This document shows, piece by piece, positions 9,401 through 9,589 of a DNA stretch of 9,589 nucleotides. Under the pieces are notes generated by a model. The model ran no database searches and was not told the origin of the DNA. It was given only the letters and a program-made list of their open reading frames with translations. The position numbers and the translations under genes are program-made. Origin of the DNA: JAZRUF01 sp045636205 (GTDB lineage: Bacteria > Bacillota > Clostridia > Oscillospirales > JAAYXM01); assembly GCA_045636205.1 (NCBI GenBank), contig JAZTXE010000109.1, forward strand, positions 1-9,589. Reading direction: 5' to 3'. Each line of letters opens with the position of its first letter. The stretch's first letter is position 1.

Positions 9401-9589
9401 GATACACCCACCGCACCCGGCGAGAAATTCGTAGACCTCGGAAACCATACCTGGGCAAAGGACGCAATCTACGCACTTGTTGACAGCGGCGTTGTAAACG
9501 GAACGAGTGAGAACACCTACTCACCTGCAAAAAACATCAAGCGCGCAGACTTTGCGATAATGTTAGTCCGCGCCTTCGGAATAACCGAG
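2..9589 (+). CDS. Giant surface-anchored multi-modular heparinase II/III-family polysaccharide lyase with SLH motif (partial at both ends)
   Basis: Frame 2 is open without a stop for 3,196 codons and runs off both edges, so neither the start codon, signal peptide and ribosome binding site nor the stop is visible. Domain order by residue: carbohydrate-binding-like and Ig-like modules (1-1945), heparinase II/III alpha/alpha toroid (about 1952-2445), heparinase II/III beta-sandwich (about 2488-2873), small beta tail (about 2875-2976), He_PIG-like domain (2979-3060), Gly/Ser-rich linker (3062-3140) and SLH motif (3142-3196). By family knowledge the lyase domain cleaves uronic-acid-containing polysaccharides by beta-elimination outside the cell, and SLH motifs bind secondary cell-wall polymers. 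Known heparinase II is about 770 residues, so most of this protein is accessory. The reading frame and codon use look uniform throughout, which argues against a frameshift or recent fusion. Further SLH motifs probably follow the window. The architecture is secure, but the substrate is unknown. Confidence 0.96.
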   Translation, partial: MHTQSIVAAANYVYVTNTNADHFAPLAIKVPAGTYRVFMKTPAGTLPNDHQGKATFKIGGYVGNKAWDYVGNDIQVLGSYDFKAEGAMNNLHMFENTVTLPETEGNLHHLAICNNTGGNWSGAKIEALYFVPVDTINLAFSNDPEAKLSGNFDGAPVVTKWSDAYTNQLSYAATGMVWSGLSTGKLRNWNTTAGFFHYAYDAGVESTITYNFFVPQDGRYKVELTSGGNHKDYGKLHLDIGEERVGYYDFSDSSAPATQRLQDVELTAGLNTLTITTNEAGAYSTPASGYYVRPKSATLTLLSEDDPAFEYLFAAKVSSVLEFVGDTAQIELSGKGFDIDPSRLIATYTTGSGTDDVFKVTSNGAVSAVGTGTDTIKLTAKYFIKDDPETGDPVYSELFEHEFDAITISEKPDYIAARFSNDPNGTYANHQSLQGDDFINWGKNYVNQLSYDTTGTEFKICTGKVVVWSTNADYFEFLYDLDHTSPTSITYNIEVPQTGTYKVDFLAGDRNNAYGKLYLNIDGKDLGYYDFSDTSDSNQLTKRMSNVYLEEGIRTITITADDGGKNSSGWRLTVCPKGVNLKLIKPDEPAFEYGIKAELSEKPRYVGDSSKIEVIGESVYLDENNLTVTYSTLSGNNNVFTISPDGILTASGAGTDAIKVSTLYKGNATPVEYELPPITILERPAQSAHTIEFSKGLNEDDTAIHNIVNIDNFGWEVVLSGTSAFIGTPAYFAARNGSVFLRMPSANEMLTIRTYVPVGGVYDIDFTGIKTADTGAWEVYVDDAKIGEYSFKSSGADLNQAITTRIGKVNFATAGYKTISFRRIYDDGVTDTSKGANFSLVSLSFVPFVAAVPEFSVKPVTPIDYTGQSAELKVIAKIGDVLVSPALLNLVYNSSNPAVATVSPDGTVTATGEGKVAITVSGSYNTHPLEYKIERTILPMPSKGENILVTFGDNPEIDGEINDGLYAPSLAGTVPATIEQHGWEVDGDSNTNGSWYYREDHLHIRPSAGAVTAFKVHVPIDGYYRLDLTTYKKGAGSASVDIAVDESYVGNATCNTIFEEEAGETVRTNPVFLKNGYHVIKLITTDPGAGNHFFIKKFELVALEGKPVLESVECTIGNTKLYPGEQTPFSADAIVSGGSAYFFEEGSADSMTYSSDNTTVATVSPDGTVHALTPGTANIIATAVIDQKVLHGQIQITVTENYLKTASASLSQNTLFPDEKPDEEDEYEYMAKAQIEVKLFLDDDSIANNSFANISLVPVNDKIKIDENWVLTALAHGESGFNIVAELAGEEIEVFVPVTVSERVNELEYVGLQAEKTTIKIGESISVIARAMQFNGEASPDGEFEVFYDVQDESILRIDNAGVITGLASGSTNVVVHMKKGPFLRSGALLITVDDAMPPEKVYIQSPKYIYEGKSEKLVTIAELEGGVKTTVLDGAVSYEILPSDSGQVIDISPDGYISGISAGTAQIRATVELGGKSVPSEVFTVTVRQATNEHTIIYDFAKYYPKYETVDPNDIKIEDEGWEINKELTSDLVETVRAAYPLRCTFGVGGFSTLVDTLDTPIKSDLAIDFMVKEGEAGTYSFDFVGNRNISGGLFAIYIDGEYMGKYDFDQRNLGGTTFNCVNLQEGVHTIVFRAITGSMSAVNYHYIILGAIRFHRISMGDSFAELRVKASNPGIMSVGEAFDVEASAIMADGREFAFDPSDLWESKSRLSIISDDPEILTVDEETGIVTAVSEGQANIIVSATIHGYPTKTATIPVTVDNNGVAALTAELGEISVGESALPSFVVETADGRIMDNRSITFTVTDVEDSSIVEVAADGKTLIGKTKGSTTVTYLASLNGLSAEYTLTVNVKNASVSSIAVSAPSYVMRPGSDGIQLKVTGISGDGIELDLTESVSYTTNAPSILNVSETGFVSPAGEIGVGEIKVSAVVDGEIISNTINMSVRDGKISSTYYRADRVETARENINLYSWAQSMKNTAVQKADKYLERLDYIYDNITTNGLPRTAIMGHRDDPNLYNCKYCGEYWYDVQYNTGASLMDQLNSPWKVQCDVCRRKFPSNDFWSFYQTGIDEHGNWDYELAKKNGSHLLTNDLHPEKGEGWGVDDGYGYRTGNMITLYVADKDSYKTFEEIHYYVAFYNMHIFYEYGNGGGLLKNAVTSLRDAYVYTGDKKYGRAGAILVDRFADVYPDMDLQPYAAMIGNGVVQARGKLSGMITDPQTSENFSSAYDAFFDMYDDPEVISYLSKKAAQFNMENPKTDGEKIRQNCEDGILRAVYNGCYEGKLWSNFGRVISALSLAALVLDDEEESGAWLEWMNRDTGELAFPYESGGELTPKLISSVDRDGYGDEGSVEYTQGWAWALGGASEYLQLYNEINPLADKYNLYKNARYRKMLTANLPGFLCGLQNPQIGDSGQTATISKSFSTTISKCLLDFFKYTKDPIMAQALYLQSREDVSSLKYDIFTENPESAPNDVLSVIKEHGEYDADKSRSLNGFGYSILRDGSADEAATSKYSNQRNFWIGSIRGFGHRHPDRLNLGIEAFGINMGPDMGYTRNSWGNEYSYWGHSTLSHNTVVVNEISQSDSGQPGKLLHFDYGGDVQVMDVDASHVYPMTEDYRRSIVMVNIDDTTSYGIDFFRIRGGNDHLYSFHSQSDEVEFNEEVQSKLVAQPMGSYAGPDIPWSTSPTATAYSWLDHVRRAKSPQTGNFSADFKIKDFRNNLGYGVETDLHLKMTMVNDFDLDEITVAHGYPSQYRNNPKMFEWVLARRKGENLDTLFTTVFEPYNLNSNIESIESIPVERIGGAQETMKDTVKAVKVTFNGGNRIDYVVYATNSDVEYRVADMFDFQGFVGVYTTDADGNLIRAYAHDASKIGELTGENIPATVVDFTRDLAIENTITISCDVEDVNDLKDKYIFIENDGMSNATYDILDAKRVGDNIVLDIGDISTVRSLEDNKDLSAGYTYDLHAGASAEIRSTLSYDRSLETNPVADSRVAVGSTFKRTISANSDKPITYSALALPRGASFNEDTNIISWTPDSHQLGEHKVAIKASDGVVEKTINFKVTVYRGIGGSSASDDNNSGSSNTPENNQPVVTPPSGNDGSGSGSGGGSGGGSGSAGGSGNESGSQQPDDSGNTDAGDDTPTAPGEKFVDLGNHTWAKDAIYALVDSGVVNGTSENTYSPAKNIKRADFAIMLVRAFGITE
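404..910 (+). repeat. Module B: carbohydrate-binding-like beta-sandwich, first copy of duplicated unit
   Basis: Residues 135-303. It opens with NLAFSNDPEAKL and contains YTNQLSYAATG, then GRYKVELTSGG (from residue 218), YGKLHLDIGEE and GYYDFSDSS (around 246-253). It ends with a strand pair that includes LNTLTITTNE. Module C repeats the same motifs in the same order, so this is a true internal repeat. The layout (aromatic-rich strands, a long G-x-Y strand, a short 'DIGEE/NIDGK' turn) resembles small-molecule or glycan-binding jelly rolls, but the binding role is inferred. Confidence 0.6.
920..1231 (+). repeat. Ig-like domain 1 (Big_2-like), first copy of duplicated unit
   Basis: Residues 307-410. 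It starts PAFEYLFAAKVS, continues with VGDTAQIELSGKG, then FKVTSNGAVSAVGTGTDTIKLTA, which is the usual Big_2 sequence of 'condition, marker Gly, then G-T-x-x-I-x-x' strands. Ig-like domain 2 repeats these elements in the same order. It sits directly between modules B and C, most likely as a spacer or stiffener. Confidence 0.65.
1238..1756 (+). repeat. Module C: carbohydrate-binding-like beta-sandwich, second copy of duplicated unit
   Basis: Residues 413-585. It aligns with module B along its length: RFSNDPNG, YVNQLSYDTTG, GTYKVDFLAG (from 499), YGKLYLNIDGK, LGYYDFSDTSD (526-536) and IRTITITADDGG. The conserved parts lie in the predicted core strands and the loops vary, as expected for an old duplication under structural constraint. 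The ligand is unknown. Confidence 0.6.
1766..2047 (+). repeat. Ig-like domain 2 (Big_2-like), second copy of duplicated unit
   Basis: Residues 589-682. PAFEYGIKAELS, VGDSSKIEVIGES and FTISPDGILTASGAGTDAIKVST match Ig-like domain 1 element for element. The ISPDGILTASG turn is a clear Big_2 signature. At the DNA level only short stretches are shared with copy 1 (for example ccggcttttgaata), so the duplication is not recent. Confidence 0.7.
2066..2548 (+). other. Module D: diverged carbohydrate-binding-like beta-sandwich
   Basis: Residues 689-849. It opens with HTIEFSKG. Its core is VPVGGVYDIDFTG followed by WEVYVDDAKIGEYSF, the same strand-turn-strand arrangement as the B/C segment GTYKVDF...LYLNIDGKDLGYYDF. 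It ends LVSLSFVPFVA, like the closing strand of module A. It is less similar to B and C than they are to each other. Binding function is inferred only. Confidence 0.5.
2558..2818 (+). other. Ig-like domain 3 (Big_2)
   Basis: Residues 853-939. It contains the classic Big_2 pattern: AELKVIAKIGD, then YNSSNPAVATVSPDGTVTATGE (898-913 in part), then GKVAITVSG. The decapeptide VATVSPDGTV (899-908) recurs exactly in Ig-like domain 4. Big_2 domains are common in surface adhesins and cell-wall enzymes, where they act as spacers or adhesive units. Confidence 0.85.
2834..3313 (+). other. Module E: diverged carbohydrate-binding-like beta-sandwich
   Basis: Residues 945-1104. It starts NILVTFGDNPEI, includes EQHGWEVDGDSN, then the core strand VPIDGYYRLDLTTYKKG and the following strand ASVDIAVDESYVGNA. 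It closes with GYHVIKLITTD and FFIKKFELVALEG. The order matches modules B-D and F, with 'NGYHVIKL' replacing the 'LNTLTIT' strand. It is flanked on both sides by well-formed Big_2 domains. Confidence 0.5.
3320..3598 (+). other. Ig-like domain 4 (Big_2)
   Basis: Residues 1107-1199. VECTIGNTKLYPGEQ is the first strand pair. MTYSSDNTTVATVSPDGTVH and ALTPGTANIIATAV form the diagnostic Big_2 core, and IQITVTE is the last strand. The decapeptide at 1160-1169 is identical to that of Ig-like domain 3, although the DNA differs at synonymous sites. Confidence 0.85.
3608..4468 (+). other. Ig-like domains 5-7 in tandem
   Basis: Three Ig-like units follow one another at residues 1203-1302, 1304-1394 and 1400-1489, without a module between them. 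Unit 5 is diverged and carries a very acidic loop at 1218-1229 (DEKPDEEDEYEY). Unit 6 shows IKIGESISVIARAM and ILRIDNAGVITGLASGSTNVVVH. Unit 7 shows VIDISPDGYISGISAGTAQIRATVE. Units 6 and 7 fit Big_2 well; unit 5 rests on its position, its length and its closing strand VFVPVTVSE. Confidence 0.7.
4481..4981 (+). other. Module F: diverged carbohydrate-binding-like beta-sandwich
   Basis: Residues 1494-1660. It opens with HTIIYDFAKYY, and has EDEGWEINKEL, the core strand AGTYSFDFVGNRN, then GLFAIYIDGEYMGKYDF (like module C's LYLNIDGKDLGYYDF) and GVHTIVFRAITG near its end. It is the last carbohydrate-binding-like module before the lyase and is again bracketed by Ig-like domains. Ligand unknown. 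Confidence 0.55.
4994..5836 (+). other. Ig-like domains 8-10 in tandem leading into the lyase
   Basis: Residues 1665-1762, 1766-1853 and 1855-1945. Unit 8: IMSVGEAFDVEASAIM and ILTVDEETGIVTAVSEGQANIIVSA. Unit 9: ISVGESALPSFVVETADGR and IVEVAADGKTLIGKTKGSTTVTY. Unit 10: SIAVSAPSYVMRPGSDGIQL and ILNVSETGFVSPAG followed by GEIKVSAVVDGE. All follow the Big_2 strand order. They form the last spacer before the catalytic toroid, which begins only about seven residues after unit 10. Confidence 0.75.
5855..7420 (+). other. Heparinase II/III N-terminal alpha/alpha toroid domain
   Basis: Residues about 1952-2445. The start (YYRADRVETARENI...YSWAQSM) matches the usual first helices of large heparinase II/III-family lyases. 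It contains a cysteine-rich segment, then GEGWGVDDGYGYRTGN, the helix KLWSNFGRVISALSLAALVLDD (in part at 2281-2302) and DGYGDEGSVEYTQGWAWA (2341-2358). The last is the 'EG-x-x-Y' region that supplies a catalytic tyrosine in heparinase II, so Tyr2351 is the best candidate general base or acid. The toroid forms half of the substrate cleft with the following beta-sandwich. Membership is firm, but the alignment of individual catalytic residues is by eye. Confidence 0.88.
6056..6157 (+). other. Double CxxC (zinc-ribbon-like) segment inside the toroid
   Basis: CKYC at residues 2019-2022 and CDVC at 2049-2052, 26 residues apart, followed by RRKFPSNDFWSFY. Four cysteines in two CxxC pairs suggest a structural zinc site, or two disulfides in an oxidising setting. 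From memory, similar 'PWKVxCPxC...FPxNDF' segments occur in other large heparinase II/III-like proteins, so this is probably a subfamily trait and not a fused protein. Confidence 0.7.
7463..8620 (+). other. Heparinase II/III C-terminal catalytic beta-sandwich domain
   Basis: Residues about 2488-2873. It starts NGFGYSILRDGS. GFGHRHPDRLNLGIEAFG gives His2526 and His2528 in the HxH arrangement seen in heparinase II (His406, a catalytic residue, and His408, a zinc ligand). GPDMGY gives Asp2546 (like zinc ligand Asp425) and STLSHNTVVVNE gives His2568 (like zinc ligand His464). Tyr2558 or Tyr2560 lies near where the second catalytic tyrosine (Tyr436) is expected. The zinc triad therefore looks complete. 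In this family the reaction is beta-elimination next to a uronic acid. Heparan, alginate or another uronan cannot be told apart here. Confidence 0.9.
8624..8929 (+). other. Small beta-rich domain following the lyase
   Basis: Residues about 2875-2976. Short strands (NTITISCDV, YIFIENDG, ATYDILDAKRVGD, IVLDIGDI) suggest a compact beta domain that packs on the lyase as its C-terminal cap. No family is recognised. It could be the last part of the heparinase beta-sandwich region and not an independent domain. Confidence 0.4.
8936..9181 (+). other. Putative Ig domain (He_PIG-like)
   Basis: Residues 2979-3060. LPRGASFNEDTNIISWTPDSH followed in the same pattern by LGEHKVAIKASDGVVEKTINFKVTV fits the He_PIG pattern 'LP-x-G-x-x-F...I-x-W-T-P...G-x-x-x-V-x-I-x-A-x-D-G', widespread in bacterial surface proteins. 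It acts as a spacer between the enzyme and the cell-wall linker. Confidence 0.75.
9185..9421 (+). other. Gly/Ser-rich flexible linker
   Basis: Residues 3062-3140. A low-complexity run of Gly, Ser, Asn, Pro and Asp with a nearly pure Gly/Ser core from base 9284 (GSGSGSGGGSGGGSG). Several ggttca/ggttcc hexamers lie in tandem at 9284-9301. A change in hexamer number would keep the reading frame and alter only linker length. It separates the lyase part from the SLH anchor. Confidence 0.9.
9425..9589 (+). other. S-layer homology (SLH) motif, first of a probable set, at window edge
   Basis: Residues 3142-3196. KFVDLGNHTWAKDAIYALVDSG, then VVNGTSENTYSPAKNIKRADFAIMLVRAFG, follows the SLH consensus closely (F-x-D-L...W-A...A-I-x-x-L-x-x-x-G-x-V-x-G...F/Y-x-P...I-x-R-A-x-F-A-x-M-L-V-R-A). 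SLH motifs usually come in threes and bind pyruvylated secondary cell-wall polymers, so two more are expected past the edge. This places the protein on the outer face of the cell wall. Confidence 0.93.

Noticed and set aside
9171..9530. 119-codon minus-strand frame rich in Arg and Cys
   Set aside because: It is the complement of the Gly/Ser linker and SLH codons; low-complexity ggc/agc codons read backwards give Arg/Cys-rich nonsense.
1..9589. tRNA, rRNA, CRISPR array, riboswitch, promoter or terminator
   Set aside because: The coding frame fills the whole window, and no regularly spaced repeats or convincing hairpin-plus-T-run was seen.

Overview
The window lies entirely inside one gene. 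Frame 2 of the + strand stays open from base 2 to base 9589 with no stop codon. It encodes 3,196 residues of a protein whose N-terminus and C-terminus both lie outside the window. There is no intergenic DNA, no RNA gene, no mobile element and no promoter or terminator that can be supported. Residue numbers below count from base 2, so residue n starts at base 3n-1.

The protein is a giant, multi-modular, cell-surface polysaccharide-degrading enzyme. Bases 2-5836 (about 1,945 residues) form an array of two kinds of beta-rich module. Six are diverged carbohydrate-binding-like beta-sandwiches (A-F), each with a G-x-Y core strand. About ten are Ig-like domains, several of the bacterial Big_2 type (S/D-x-x-x-VATVSPDGTV pattern). 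A module pair at 404-1231 is clearly duplicated at 1238-2047. Bases 5855-8620 encode a heparinase II/III-type polysaccharide lyase: an alpha/alpha toroid carrying two CxxC pairs, then the catalytic beta-sandwich with GHRHPD, GPDMGY and SHNTVVV motifs. The rest is a small beta-rich tail, a putative Ig (He_PIG-like) domain, a Gly/Ser-rich linker, and one SLH motif ending at the window edge.

The likely design is that the SLH region anchors the protein to the cell wall, the Gly/Ser linker gives reach, the lyase cleaves a uronic-acid-containing polysaccharide, and the long N-terminal array binds or reaches the substrate. The exact substrate cannot be read from the sequence.

The SLH anchor, the Big_2 arrays, the roughly balanced base composition, and the mixed use of AGA/CGC and ATA/ATC codons suggest a Gram-positive-type anaerobe, perhaps an uncultured gut or rumen clostridium (Oscillospiraceae-like). 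That assignment is an inference from gene content, not a measured one.
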